Shown here piece after piece: positions 11,015-26,020 of a stretch of DNA of 64,000 nucleotides (position 1 is its first letter; the number at the start of each line of letters is the position of its first letter). The stretch spans positions 119,481,768 through 119,545,767 of the forward strand of contig OV884014.1 of the NCBI GenBank assembly GCA_930367205.1, read 5' to 3'. The DNA comes from Acanthosoma haemorrhoidale. Lineage: Eukaryota > Arthropoda > Insecta > Hemiptera > Acanthosomatidae. The translations under genes were made by a program, and so were the position numbers. Below the pieces are notes generated by a model. It saw only the letters and a list, made by a program, of their open reading frames with translations. It had not been told where the DNA came from and searched no databases.

Positions 11015-13389
11015 TGGCACTCATAGTATCACGTGATACGATCGTATGATTGAAGTCACGAATGAATATAACATCAAATGATGTCGATTATGATAGTGTA
11101 CTGCATCATTAGCACACATTGTATCACGTGGTACGATCGTATGATTAAAGTTACGAGTGAAGATAACATCAAATGATGTCGATTATAATAGTGTACCGTA
11201 CCATTGGCACTCATAGTATCACGTGATACGATCGTATGATTGAAGTCAAGAGTGAATATAATATCAAATGATGTCAATTATGATAGTGTTCCGTATCATA
11301 AGCACTCATTGTATCACGTGATACGATCGTATGATTGAAGTCAAGAGTGAATATAATATCAAATGATGTCAATTATGATAGTGTTCCGTATCATAAGCAC
11401 TCATTGTATCACGTGATACGATCGTATGATGAATGTTACAAGTAAATATACTATTAAATGATGTCGATTATGACAGTGTACCGTACCATTGGCACTCATA
11501 GTATCACGTGATACGATCGTATGATTGAAGTCACGAATGAATATAACATCAAATGATGTCGATTATGATAGTGTACTGCATCATTAGCACACATTGTATC
11601 ACGTGGTACGATCGTATGATTAAAGTTACGAGTGAAGATAACATCAAATGATGTCGATTATAATAGTGTACCGTACCATTGGCACTCATAGTATCACGTG
11701 ATACGATCGTATGATTGAAGTCACGAGTGAATATAACATCAAATGATGTCAATTATGATAGTGTTCCGTATCATAAGCACTCATTGTATCACGTGATACG
11801 ATCGTATGATGAAAGTTACAAGTAAATATACTATTAAATGATGTCGATTATGACAGTGTACCGTACCATTGGCACTCATAGTATCACGTGATACGATCGT
11901 ATGATTGAAGTCACGAATGAATATAACATCAAATGATGTCGATTATGATAGTGTACCGCATCATTAGCACACATTGTATCACGTGGTACGATCGTATGAT
12001 TAAAGTTACGAGTGAAGATAACATCAAATGATGTCGATTATAATAGTGTACCGTACCATTAGCACTCATTGTATCACGTGATACGATCGTATGATTGAAG
12101 TCAAGAGTGAATATAATATCAAATGATGTCAATTATGATAGTGTTCCGTATCATAAGCACTCATTGTATCACGTGATACGATCGTATGATGAAAGTTACA
12201 AGTAAATATACTATTAAATGATGTCGATTATGACAGTGTACCGTACCATTGGCACTCATAGTATCACGTGATACGATCGTATGATTGAAGTCACGAGTGA
12301 ATATAATATCAAATGATGTCAATTATGATAGTGTACCGCATCATTGGCACTCATTATATCACTTGATACGATCGTATGATTGAAGTCACGAGTGAATATA
12401 TCATCAAATGATGTTGAATATGATTGTATAATGTGTCATTGGCACACATTGTATCACGTGATACGATCGTATGATTAAAGTTACGAGTGAATATAACATC
12501 AAATGATGTCTAATAGGATTGTATAATGTATCATTAGCACTCATTGTTTCACGTGATACGATCGTATGATTAAAGTTACGATTGGAGATACTAATAAATG
12601 ATGTTGAATATAATAGTGCACCATATCATTAGCACTTATTGTATCATGTGATGCGATCGTATGATTGAAGTCACGAGTGAATATAATATCAAATGATGTC
12701 AATTATGATAGTGTTGCGTATCATAAGCACTCATTGTATCACGTGATACGATCGTATGATTAAAGTTACGATTGGAGATACTAATAAATGATGTTGAATA
12801 TAATAGTGCACCATATCATTAGCACTTATTGTATCATGTGATGCGATCGTATGATTAAAGTTACAAGTGAATATAACATCAAATGATGTCGATTATAATA
12901 GTGTACCGCATCATTGGCACTCATTATATCACGTGATACTATCGTATGATTGAAGTCACGAGTGAATATAACATCAAATAATGCTAAATATGATTGTATA
13001 GTGTAGCATTGACACTCATTGTATCACGAGATACGATCGTATGATTGAAGTCACGAGTGAATATAACATCAAATGATGTTGAATATGATTGTATAATGTA
13101 TCATTAGCACTCATTGTTTCACGTGATACGATCGTATGATTAAAGTTACAGGTGAATATAACATCAAATCATGTCGATTATGATAGTGTACCGCATCATT
13201 GGCACTCATTATATCACGTGATACTATCGTATGATTGAAGTCACGAGTGAATATAACATCAAATGATGCTACATATGATTGTATAGTGTATCATTAGCAC
13301 TCATTATATCACGTGATACGATCGTATGATTAAGGTTACGAGTGAATAAACTATTAAATGATGTCGAATATGATAGTGTACCGCATCAT
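11015..13389 (+). repeat. Second copy of the 29-mer, first 25 monomers
   Basis: This repeats 8262-10636 (2375 bp) in the same order: the 13-monomer head, then p b' c'/d' e q e' f g' h' r s t. At the following type a monomer (13390) the order continues b c d e rather than b/m n o, so the copy ends within a or b. One late change is CATTGTATC instead of CATAGTATC near 12066. Confidence 0.88.
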
Positions 13390-16142
13390 TGGCACTCATT
13401 GTTTCACGTGATACGATCGTATGATTAAAGTCACGAGTGAATATATCATCAAATGATGTCGATTAATAGTGTACCGCATCATTGGCACTCATTATATCAC
13501 TTGATACGATCGTATGATTGAAGTCACGAGTGAATATATCATCAAATGATGTTGAATATGATTGTATAATGTGTCATTGGCAAACATTGTATCACGTGAT
13601 ACGATCGTATGATTAAAGTTACGAGTGAATACAACATCAAATGATGTCGATTATGATAGTGTACCGCATCATTGGCACTCATTATATCACGTGATACGAT
13701 CGTTTGATGAAAGTTACGAGTGAATATAACATCAAATGATGTCGAATAGGATTGTATAATGTATCATTAGCACTCATTGTTTCACGTGATACGATCGTAT
13801 GATTAAAGTTACGATTGGAGATACTAATAAATGATGTTGAATATAATAGTGCACCATATCATTAGCACTTATTGTATCATGTGATGCGATCGTATGATTA
13901 AAGTTACAAGTGAATATAACATCAAATGATGTCGATTATAATAGTGTACCGCATCATTGGCACTCATTATATCACGTGTTACTATCGTATGATTAAAGTC
14001 ACGAGTGAATATTACATCAAATAATGCTAAATATGATTGTATAGTGTTGCATTGACACTCATTGTATCACGAGATACGATCGTATGATTAAAGTCACGAG
14101 TGAATATAACATCAAATGATGTTGAATATGATTGTATAATGTATCATTAGCACTCATTGTTTCACGTGATACGATCGTATGATTAAAGTTACGTGTAAAT
14201 ATAACATCAAATGATGTCGAATATGATAATGTACCGTATCATTAGCACTCATATTATCACGTGATACGATCGTATGATGAAAGTTACGAGTGAATATAAC
14301 ATCAAATAATGTTGAATATGATTGTATAATGTATCATTAGCACGCATTGTTTCACGTGATACGATCGTATGATTAAAGTTACGAGTAAATATAACATCAA
14401 ATGATGTCAATTATGATAGTGTTCCGTATCATAAGCACTCATTGTATCACGTGATACGATCGTATGATGAAAGTTACAAGTAAATATACTATTAAATGAT
14501 GTCGATTATGACAGTGTACCGTACCATTGGCACTCATAGTATCACGTGATACGATCGTATGATTGAAGTCACGAATGAATATAACATCAAATGATGTCGA
14601 TTATGATAGTGTACCGCATCATTAGCACACATTGTATCACGTGGTACGATCGTATGATTAAAGTTACGAGTGAAGATAACATCAAATGATGTCGATTATA
14701 ATAGTGTACCGTACCATTAGCACTCATAGTATCACGTGATACGATCGTATGATTGAAGTCAAGAGTGAATATAATATCAAATGATGTCAATTATGATAGT
14801 GTTCCGTATCATAAGCACTCATTGTATCACGTGATACGATCGTATGATGAAAGTTACAAGTAAATATACTATTAAATGATGTCGATTATGACAGTGTACC
14901 GTACCATTGGCACTCATAGTATCACGTGATACGATCGTATGATTGAAGTCACGAGTGAATATAATATCAAATGATGTCAATTATGATAGTGTACCGCATC
15001 ATTGGCACTCATTATATCACTTGATACGATCGTATGATTGAAGTCACGAGTGAATATATCATCAAATGATGTTGAATATGATTGTATAATGTGTCATTGG
15101 CACACATTGTATCACGTGATACGATCGTATGATTAAAGTTACGAGTGAATGCAACATCAAATGATGTCGATTATGATAGTGTACCGCATCATTGGCAATC
15201 ATTATATCACGTGATACGATCGTATGATGAAAGTTACGAGTGAATATAACATCAAATGATGTCTAATAGGATTGTATAATGTATCATTAGCACTCATTGT
15301 TTCACGTGATACGATCGTATGATTAAAGTTACGATTGGAGATACTAATAAATGATGTTGAATATAATAGTGCACCATATCATTAGCACTTATTGTATCAT
15401 GTGATGCGATCGTATGATTGAAGTCACGAGTGAATATAATATCAAATGATGTCAATTATGATAGTGTTGCGTATCATAAGCACTCATTGTATCACGTGAT
15501 ACGATCGTATGATTAAAGTTACGATTGGAGATACTAATAAATGATGTTGAATATAATAGTGCACCATATCATTAGCACTTATTGTATCATGTGATGCGAT
15601 CGTATGATTAAAGTTACAAGTGAATATAACATCAAATGATGTCGATTATAATAGTGTACCGCATCATTGGCACTCATTATATCACGTGATACTATCGTAT
15701 GATTGAAGTCACGAGTGAATATAACATCAAATAATGCTAAATATGATTGTATAGTGTAGCATTGACACTCATTGTATCACGAGATACGATCGTATGATTG
15801 AAGTCACGAGTGAATATAACATCAAATGATGTTGAATATGATTGTATAATGTATCATTAGCACTCATTGTTTCACGTGATACGATCGTATGATTAAAGTT
15901 ACAGGTGAATATAACATCAAATCATGTCGATTATGATAGTGTACCGCATCATTGGCACTCATTATATCACGTGATACTATCGTATGATTGAAGTCACGAG
16001 TGAATATAACATCAAATGATGCTACATATGATTGTATAGTGTATCATTAGCACTCATTATATCACGTGATACGATCGTATGATTAAGGTTACGAGTGAAT
16101 AAACTATTAAATGATGTCGAATATGATAGTGTACCGCATCAT
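13390..16142 (+). repeat. 29-mer variant of the 28-mer, 2753 bp
   Basis: Order: a b c d e f g h i j k/n o u v w o p b' c' d' e q e' f g' h' r s t. Compared with the 28-mer, k l m n o is replaced by k/n o u v w o. The chimera k/n (14338-14432) has head GCACGCATTG and tail GTTCCG. The first monomer has CACGAGTGAATATATC before its 93-bp deletion, so it has also exchanged with a b-type monomer. Confidence 0.87.
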
Positions 16143-17090
16143 TGGCACTCATTGTTTCACGTGATACGATCGTATGATTAAAGTTACAGGTGAATATAAC
16201 ATCAAATGATGTTGATTAATAGTGTACCGCATCATTGGCACTCATTATATCACTTGATACGATCGTATGATTGAAGTCACGAGTGAATATATCATCAAAT
16301 GATGTTGAATATGATTGTATAATGTGTCATTGGCAAACATTGTATCACGTGATACGATCGTATGATTAAAGTTACGAGTGAATACAACATCAAATGATGT
16401 CGATTATGATAGTGTACCGCATCATTGGCACTCATTATATCACGTGATACGATCGTTTGATGAAAGTTACGAGTGAATATAACATCAAATGATGTCGAAT
16501 AGGATTGTATAATGTATCATTAGCACTCATTGTTTCACGTGATACGATCGTATGATTAAAGTTACGATTGGAGATACTAATAAATGATGTTGAATATAAT
16601 AGTGCACCATATCATTAGCACTTATTGTATCATGTGATGCGATCGTATGATTAAAGTTACAAGTGAATATAACATCAAATGATGTCGATTATAATAGTGT
16701 ACCGCATCATTGGCACTCATTATATCACGTGTTACTATCGTATGATTAAAGTCACGAGTGAATATTACATCAAATAATGCTAAATATGATTGTATAGTGT
16801 TGCATTGACACTCATTGTATCACGAGATACGATCGTATGATTAAAGTCACGAGTGAATATAACATCAAATGATGTTGAATATGATTGTATAATGTATCAT
16901 TAGCACTCATTGTTTCACGTGATACGATCGTATGATTAAAGTTACGTGTAAATATAACATCAAATGATGTCGAATATGATAATGTACCGTATCATTAGCA
17001 CTCATATTATCACGTGATACGATCGTATGATGAAAGTTACGAGTGAATATAACATCAAATAATGTTGAATATGATTGTATAATGTATCAT
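16143..17090 (+). repeat. Partial HOR, ten monomers a to j
   Basis: Monomers a b c d e f g h i j in the standard order. The block repeats 13390-14337 closely, sharing ACGTGTAAATATAAC in i (near 14193 and 16943) and ATTAAAGTCACG in g. It ends where the k/l chimera at 17091 opens the 47-mer. Confidence 0.85.
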
Positions 17091-17755
17091 TAGCACGCAT
17101 TGTTTCACGTGATACGATCGTATGATTAAAGTTACGAGTAAATATAACATCAAATGATGTCGAATATGATAGTGTACCTTATCATTGGCACTCATTATAT
17201 CACGTGATACGATCGTATAATGAAAGTTACGAGTAAATATACTATTAAATAATGTCGATTATGATAGTGTACCGCATTATTGGCACTCGTTATATCACGT
17301 GATACGATCGTATGATTGAAGTCACGAGTGAATATAACATCAAATGATGTCAATTATGATAGTGTTCCGTATCATAAGCACTCATTGTATCACGTGATAC
17401 GATCGTATGATGAAAGTTACAAGTAAATATACTATTGAATGATGTCGATTATGACAGTGTACCGTACCATTGGCACTCATAGTATCACGTGATACGATCG
17501 TATGATTGAAGTCACGAATGAATATAACATCAAATGATGTCGATTATGATAGTGTACCGCATCATTAGCACACATTGTATCACGTGGTACGATCGTATGA
17601 TTAAAGTTACGAGTGAAGATAACATCAAATGATGTCGATTATAATAGTGTACCGTACCATTGGCACTCATAGTATCACGTGATACGATCGTATGATTGAA
17701 GTCACGAATGAATATAACATCAAATGATGTCGATTATGATAGTGTACCGCATCAT

Positions 17756-17850
17756 TAGCACACATTGTATCACGTGGTACGATCGTATGATTAAAGTTAC
17801 GAGTAAATATACTATTAAATGATGTCGATTATGACAGTGTACCGTACCAT
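17756..17850 (+). repeat. Chimeric monomer v/o
   Basis: The head GCACACATTG and CGTGGTACG are v; from GTAAATATACTATT onward it is o, ending with TATGACAG. Copies lie at 22221, 32003 and 40262; the last has CGTGATACG instead of CGTGGTACG. It is always followed by p. The related g/o chimeras at 34659, 37792, 42918 and 46051 share the o tail but have a g-type head. Confidence 0.85.
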
Positions 17851-19560
17851 TGGCACTCATAGTATCACGTGATACGATCGTATGATTGAAGTCACGAGTG
17901 AATATAATATCAAATGATGTCAATTATGATAGTGTACCGCATCATTGGCACTCATTATATCACTTGATACGATCGTATGATTGAAGTCACGAGTGAATAT
18001 ATCATCAAATGATGTTGAATATGATTGTATAATGTGTCATTGGCACACATTGTATCACGTGATACGATCGTATGATTAAAGTTACGAGTGAATGCAACAT
18101 CAAATGATGTCGATTATGATAGTGTACCGCATCATTGGCAATCATTATATCACGTGATACGATCGTATGATGAAAGTTACGAGTGAATATAACATCAAAT
18201 GATGTCTAATAGGATTGTATAATGTATCATTAGCACTCATCGTTTCACGTGATACGATCGTATGATTAAAGTTACGATTGGAGATACTAATAAATGATGT
18301 TGAATATAATAGTGCACCATATCATTAGCACTTATTGTATCATGTGATGCGATCGTATGATTGAAGTCACGAGTGAATATAATATCAAATGATGTCAATT
18401 ATGATAGTGTTGCGTATCATAAGCACTCATTGTATCACGTGATACGATCGTATGATTAAAGTTACGATTGGAGATACTAATAAATGATGTTGAATATAAT
18501 AGTGCACCATATCATTAGCACTTATTGTATCATGTGATGCGATCGTATGATTAAAGTTACAAGTGAATATAACATCAAATGATGTCGATTATAATAGTGT
18601 ACCGCATCATTGGCACTCATTATATCACGTGATACTATCGTATGATTGAAGTCACGAGTGAATATAACATCAAATAATGCTAAATATGATTGTATAGTGT
18701 AGCATTGACACTCATTGTATCACGAGATACGATCGTATGATTGAAGTCACGAGTGAATATAACATCAAATGATGTTGAATATGATTGTATAATGTATCAT
18801 TAGCACTCATTGTTTCACGTGATACGATCGTATGATTAAAGTTACGAGTAAATATAACATCAAATGATGTCGAATATGATAATGTACCGTATCATTAGCA
18901 CTCATATTATCACGTGATACGATCGTATGATGAAAGTTACGAGTGAATATAACATCAAATAATGTTGAATATGATTGTATAATGTATCATTAGCACGCAT
19001 TGTTTCACGTGATACGATCGTATGATTAAAGTTACGAGTAAATATAACATCAAATGATGTCGAATATGATAATGTACCGTATCGTTAGCACTCATTGTAT
19101 CACGTGATACGATCGTACGATGAAAGTTACGAGTGAATATAACATCAAATGATGTCGATTATGATAGTGTACCTTATCATTGGCACTCATTATATCACGT
19201 GATACGATCGTATAATGAAAGTTACAAGTAAATATACTAATTAATAATGTCGATTATGATAGTGTACCGCATTATTGGCACTCATTATATCACGTGATAC
19301 GATCGTATGATTGAAGTCACGAGTGAATATAACATCAAATGATGTCAATTATGATAGTGTTCCGTATCATAAGCACTCATTGTATCACGTGATTCGATCG
19401 TATGATGAAAGTTACAAGTAAATATACTATTAAATGATGTCGATTATGACAGTGTACCGTACCATTGGCACTCATAGTATCACGTGATACGATCGTATGA
19501 TTGAAGTCACGAATGAATATAACATCAAATGATGTCGATTATGATAGTGTACCGCATCAT

Positions 19561-19655
19561 TAGCACACATTGTATCACGTGGTACGATCGTATGATTAAA
19601 GTTACGAGTAAATATAACATCAAATGATGTCGAATATGATAATGTACCGTATCGT
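19561..19655 (+). repeat. Chimeric monomer v/k
   Basis: The head is v (CGTGGTACG). From GTAAATATAAC it is k, with tail GTATCGT. Copies at 24026, 36464, 44723 and 47856. At 19561, 24026 and 47856 it is followed by l; at 36464 and 44723 it is followed by f, which marks a second exchange at the monomer boundary in the 33-mer lineage. Confidence 0.85.
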
Positions 19656-21555
19656 TAGCACTCATTGTATCACGTGATACGATCGTATGATGAAAGTTAC
19701 GAGTGAATATAACATCAAATGATGTCGATTATGATAGTGTACCTTATCATTGGCACTCATTATATCACGTGATACGATCGTATAATGAAAGTTACGAGTA
19801 AATATACTATTAAATAATGTCGATTATGATAGTGTACCGCATTATTGGCACTCATTATATCACGTGATACGATCGTATGATTGAAGTCACGAGTGAATAT
19901 AACATCAAATGATGTCAATTATGATAGTGTTCCGTATCATAAGCACTCATTGTATCACGTGATACGATCGTATGATGAAAGTTACAAGTAAATATACTAT
20001 TAAATGATGTCGATTATGACAGTGTACCGTACCATTGGCACTCATAGTATCACGTGATACGATCGTATGATTGAAGTCACGAATGAATATAACATCAAAT
20101 GATGTCGATTATGATAGTGTACCGCATTATTGGCACTCATTATATCACGTGATACGATCGTATGATTGAAGTCACGAGTGAATATAACATCAAATGATGT
20201 CAATTATGATAGTGTTCCGTATCATAAGCACTCATTGTATCACGTGGTACGATCGTATGATTAAAGTTACGAGTGAAGATAACATCAAATGATGTCGATT
20301 ATAATAGTGTACTGTACCATTGGCACTCATAGTATCACGTGATACGATCGTATGATTGAAGTCACGAGTGAATATAACATCAAATGATGTCAATTATGAT
20401 AGTGTTCCGTATCATAAGCACTCATTGTATCACGTGATACGATCGTATGATGAAAGTTACAAGTAAATATACTATTAAATGATGTCGATTATGACAGTGT
20501 ACCGTACCATTGGCACTCATAGTATCACGTGATACGATCGTATGATTGAAGTCACGAGTGAATATAATATCAAATGATGTCAATTATGATAGTGTACCGC
20601 ATCATTGGCACTCATTATATCACTTGATACGATCGTATGATTGAAGTCACGAGTGAATATATCATCAAATGATGTTGAATATGATTGTATAATGTGTCAT
20701 TGGCACACATTGTATCACGTGATACGATCGTATGATTTAAGTTACGAGTGAATGCAACATCAAATGATGTCGATTATGATAGTGTAGCGCATCATTGGCA
20801 ATCATTATATCACGTGATACGATCGTATGATGAAAGTTACGAGTGAATATAACATCAAATGATGTCTAATAGGATTGTATAATGTATCATTAGCACTCAT
20901 TGTTTCACGTGATACGATCGTATGATTAAAGTTACGATTGGAGATACTAATAAATGATGTTGAATATAATAGTGCACCATATCATTAGCACTTATTGTAT
21001 CATGTGATGCGATCGTATGATTAAAGTTACAAGTGAATATAACATCAAATGATGTCGATTATAATAGTGTACCGCATCATTGGCACTCATTATATCACGT
21101 GTTACTATCGTATGATTGAAGTCACGAGTGAATATTACATCAAATAATGCTAAATATGATTGTATAGTGTTGCATTGACACTCATTGTATCACGAGATAC
21201 GATCGTATGATTAAAGTCACGAGTGAATATAACATCAAATGATGTTGAATATGATTGTATAATGGATCATTAGCACTCATTGTTTCACGTGATACGATCG
21301 TATGATTAAAGTTACGAGTAAATATAACATCAAATGATGTCGAATATGATAATGTACCGTATCATTAGCACTCATATTATCACGTGATACGATCGTATGA
21401 TGAAAGTTACGAGTGAATATAACATCAAATAATGTTGAATATGATTGTATAATGTATCATTAGCACGCATTGTTTCACGTGATACGATCGTATGATTAAA
21501 GTTACGAGTAAATATAACATCAAATGATGTCGAATATGATAATGTACCGTATCAT

Positions 21556-24500
21556 CAGCACGCATTGTTTCACGTGATACGATCGTATGATTAAAGTTAC
21601 GAGTAAATATAACATCAAATGATGTCGAATATGATAGTGTACCTTATCATTGGCACTGATTATATCACGTGATACGATCGTATAATGAAAGTTACGAGTA
21701 AATATACTATTAAATAATGTCGATTATGATAGTGTACCGCATTATTGGCACTCGTTATATCACGTGATACGATCGTATGATTGAAGTCACGAGTGAATAT
21801 AACATCAAATGATGTCAATTATGATAGTGTTCCGTATCATAAGCACTCATTGTATCACGTGATACGATCGTATGATGAAAGTTACAAGTAAATATACTAT
21901 TGAATGATGTCGATTATGACAGTGTACCGTACCATTGGCACTCATAGTATCACGTGATACGATCGTATGATTGAAGTCACGAATGAATATAACATCAAAT
22001 GATGTCGATTATGATAGTGTACCGCATCATTAGCACACATTGTATCACGTGGTACGATCGTATGATTAAAGTTACGAGTGAAGATAACATCAAATGATGT
22101 CGATTATAATAGTGTACCGTACCATTGGCACTCATAGTATCACGTGATACGATCGTATGATTGAAGTCACGAATGAATATAACATCAAATGATGTCGATT
22201 ATGATAGTGTACCGCATCATTAGCACACATTGTATCACGTGGTACGATCGTATGATTAAAGTTACGAGTAAATATACTATTAAATGATGTCGATTATGAC
22301 AGTGTACCGTACCATTGGCACTCATAGTATCACGTGATACGATCGTATGATTGAAGTCACGAGTGAATATAATATCAAATGATGTCAATTATGATAGTGT
22401 ACCGCATCATTGGCACTCATTATATCACTTGATACGATCGTATGATTGAAGTCACGAGTGAATATATCATCAAATGATGTTGAATATGATTGTATAATGT
22501 GTCATTGGCACACATTGTATCACGTGATACGATCGTATGATTAAAGTTACGAGTGAATGCAACATCAAATGATGTCGATTATGATAGTGTACCGCATCAT
22601 TGGCAATCATTATATCACGTGATACGATCGTATGATGAAAGTTACGAGTGAATATAACATCAAATGATGTCTAATAGGATTGTATAATGTATCATTAGCA
22701 CTCATCGTTTCACGTGATACGATCGTATAATTAAATTTACGATTGGAGATACTAATAAATGATGTTGAATATAATAGTGCACCATATCATTAGCACTTAT
22801 TGTATCATGTGATGCGATCGTATGATTGAAGTCACGAGTGAATATAATATCAAATGATGTCAATTATGATAGTGTTGCGTATCATAAGCACTCATTGTAT
22901 CACGTGATACGATCGTATGATTAAAGTTACGATTGGAGATACTAATAAATGATGTTGAATATAATAGTGCACCATATCATTAGCACTTATTGTATCATGT
23001 GATGCGATCGTATGATTAAAGTTACAAGTGAATATAACATCAAATGATGTTGATTATAATAGTGTACCGCATCATTGGCACTCATTATATCACGTGATAC
23101 TATCGTATGATTGAAGTCACGAGTGAATATAACATCAAATAATGCTAAATATGATTTTATAGTGTAGCATTGACACTCATTGTATCACGAGATACGATCG
23201 TATGATTGAAGTCACGAGTGAATATAACATCAAATGATGTTGAATATGATTGTATAATGTATCATTAGCACTCATTGTTTCACGTGATACGATCGTATGA
23301 TTAAAGTTACGAGTAAATATAACATCAAATGATGTCGAATATGATAATGTACCGTATCATTAGCACTCATATTATCACGTGATACGATCGTATGATGAAA
23401 GTTACGAGTGAATATAACATCAAATAATGTTGAATATGATTGTATAATGTATCATTAGCACGCATTGTTTCACGTGATACGATCGTATGATTAAAGTTAC
23501 GAGTAAATATAACATCAAATGATGTCGAATATGATAATGTACCGTATCGTTAGCACTCATTGTATCACGTGATACGATCGTACGATGAAAGTTACGAGTG
23601 AATATAACATCAAATGATGTCGATTATGATAGTGTACCTTATCATTGGCACTCATTATATCACGTGATACGATCGTATAATGAAAGTTACAAGTAAATAT
23701 ACTATTAAATAATGTCGATTATGATAGTGTACCGCATTATTGGCACTCATTATATCACGTGATACGATCGTATGATTGAAGTCACGAGTGAATATAACAT
23801 CAAATGATGTCAATTATGATAGTGTTCCGTATCATAAGCACTCATTGTATCACGTGATTCGATCGTATGATGAAAGTTACAAGTAAATATACTATTAAAT
23901 GATGTCGATTATGACAGTGTACCGTACCATTGGCACTCATAGTATCACGTGATACGATCGTATGATTGAAGTCACGAATGAATATAACATCAAATGATGT
24001 CGATTATGATAGTGTACCGCATCATTAGCACACATTGTATCACGTGGTACGATCGTATGATTAAAGTTACGAGTAAATATAACATCAAATGATGTCGAAT
24101 ATGATAATGTACCGTATCGTTAGCACTCATTGTATCACGTGATACGATCGTATGATGAAAGTTACGAGTGAATATAACATCAAATGATGTCGATTATGAT
24201 AGTGTACCTTATCATTGGCACTCATTATATCACGTGATACGATCGTATAATGAAAGTTACGAGTAAATATACTATTAAATAATGTCGATTATGATAGTGT
24301 ACCGCATTATTGGCACTCATTATATCACGTGATACGATCGTATGATTGAAGTCACGAGTGAATATAACATCAAATGATGTCAATTATGATAGTGTTCCGT
24401 ATCATAAGCACTCATTGTATCACGTGATACGATCGTATGATGAAAGTTACAAGTAAATATACTATTAAATGATGTCGATTATGACAGTGTACCGTACCAT

Positions 24501-26020
24501 TGGCACTCATAGTATCACGTGATACGATCGTATGATTGAAGTCACGAATGAATATAACATCAAATGATGTCGATTATGATAGTGTACCGCATTATTGGCA
24601 CTCATTATATCACGTGATACGATCGTATGATTGAAGTCACGAGTGAATATAACATCAAATGATGTCAATTATGATAGTGTTCCGTATCATAAGCACTCAT
24701 TGTATCACGTGGTACGATCGTATGATTAAAGTTACGAGTGAAGATAACATCAAATGATGTCGATTATAATAGTGTACTGTACCATTGGCACTCATAGTAT
24801 CACGTGATACGATCGTATGATTGAAGTCACGAGTGAATATAACATCAAATGATGTCAATTATGATAGTGTTCCGTATCATAAGCACTCATTGTATCACGT
24901 GATACGATCGTATGATGAAAGTTACAAGTAAATATACTATTAAATGATGTCGATTATGACAGTGTACCGTACCATTGGCACTCATAGTATCACGTGATAC
25001 GATCGTATGATTGAAGTCACGAGTGAATATAATATCAAATGATGTCAATTATGATAGTGTACCGCATCATTGGCACTCATTATATCACTTGATACGATCG
25101 TATGATTGAAGTCACGAGTGAATATATCATCAAATGATGTTGAATATGATTGTATAATGTGTCATTGGCACACATTGTATCACGTGATACGATCGTATGA
25201 TTTAAGTTACGAGTGAATGCAACATCAAATGATGTCGATTATGATAGTGTAGCGCATCATTGGCAATCATTATATCACGTGATACGATCGTATGATGAAA
25301 GTTACGAGTGAATATAACATCAAATGATGTCTAATAGGATTGTATAATGTATCATTAGCACTCATTGTTTCACGTGATACGATCGTATGATTAAAGTTAC
25401 GATTGGAGATACTAATAAATGATGTTGAATATAATAGTGCACCATATCATTAGCACTTATTGTATCATGTGATGCGATCGTATGATTAAAGTTACAAGTG
25501 AATATAACATCAAATGATGTCGATTATAATAGTGTACCGCATCATTGGCACTCATTATATCACGTGTTACTATCGTATGATTGAAGTCACGAGTGAATAT
25601 TACATCAAATAATGCTAAATATGATTGTATAGTGTTGCATTGACACTCATTGTATCACGAGATACGATCGTATGATTAAAGTCACGAGTGAATATAACAT
25701 CAAATGATGTTGAATATGATTGTATAATGGATCATTAGCACTCATTGTTTCACGTGATACGATCGTATGATTAAAGTTACGAGTAAATATAACATCAAAT
25801 GATGTCGAATATGATAATGTACCGTATCATTAGCACTCATATTATCACGTGATACGATCGTATGATGAAAGTTACGAGTGAATATAACATCAAATAATGT
25901 TGAATATGATTGTATAATGTATCATTAGCACGCATTGTTTCACGTGATACGATCGTATGATTAAAGTTACGAGTAAATATAACATCAAATGATGTCGAAT
26001 ATGATAATGTACCGTATCAT
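21556..26020 (+). repeat. 47-mer HOR copy 2, 4465 bp
   Basis: A direct tandem copy of 17091-21555 in the same monomer order. Reading by eye I noticed only about seven differences, such as CAGCACG at 21556, CACTGAT near 21656, ATAATTAAATTTACG near 22727, GTTGATTA near 23048 and GATTTTATAG near 23153. Shared rare variants include CGTACGATG in l, GATTCGATCG in o, ATTTAAGTTACG in c' and GTAGCGCATC at the end of c'. This is a young duplication. Confidence 0.9.

Larger units (their letters stand above)
17091..21555 (+). repeat. 47-mer HOR copy 1, 4465 bp
   Basis: Order: k/l m n o u v u v/o p b' c' d' e q e' f g' h' i j k l m n o u v/k l m n o u/m n v n o p b' c' d' e f g h i j k/i. The length is exactly 47 x 95 bp; no 93-bp type a monomer is present. 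Five chimeric monomers (17091, 17756, 19561, 20036, 21461) show that it was assembled by successive exchanges before being duplicated. A private variant is CTAATTAATAATG near 19238. Confidence 0.9.
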
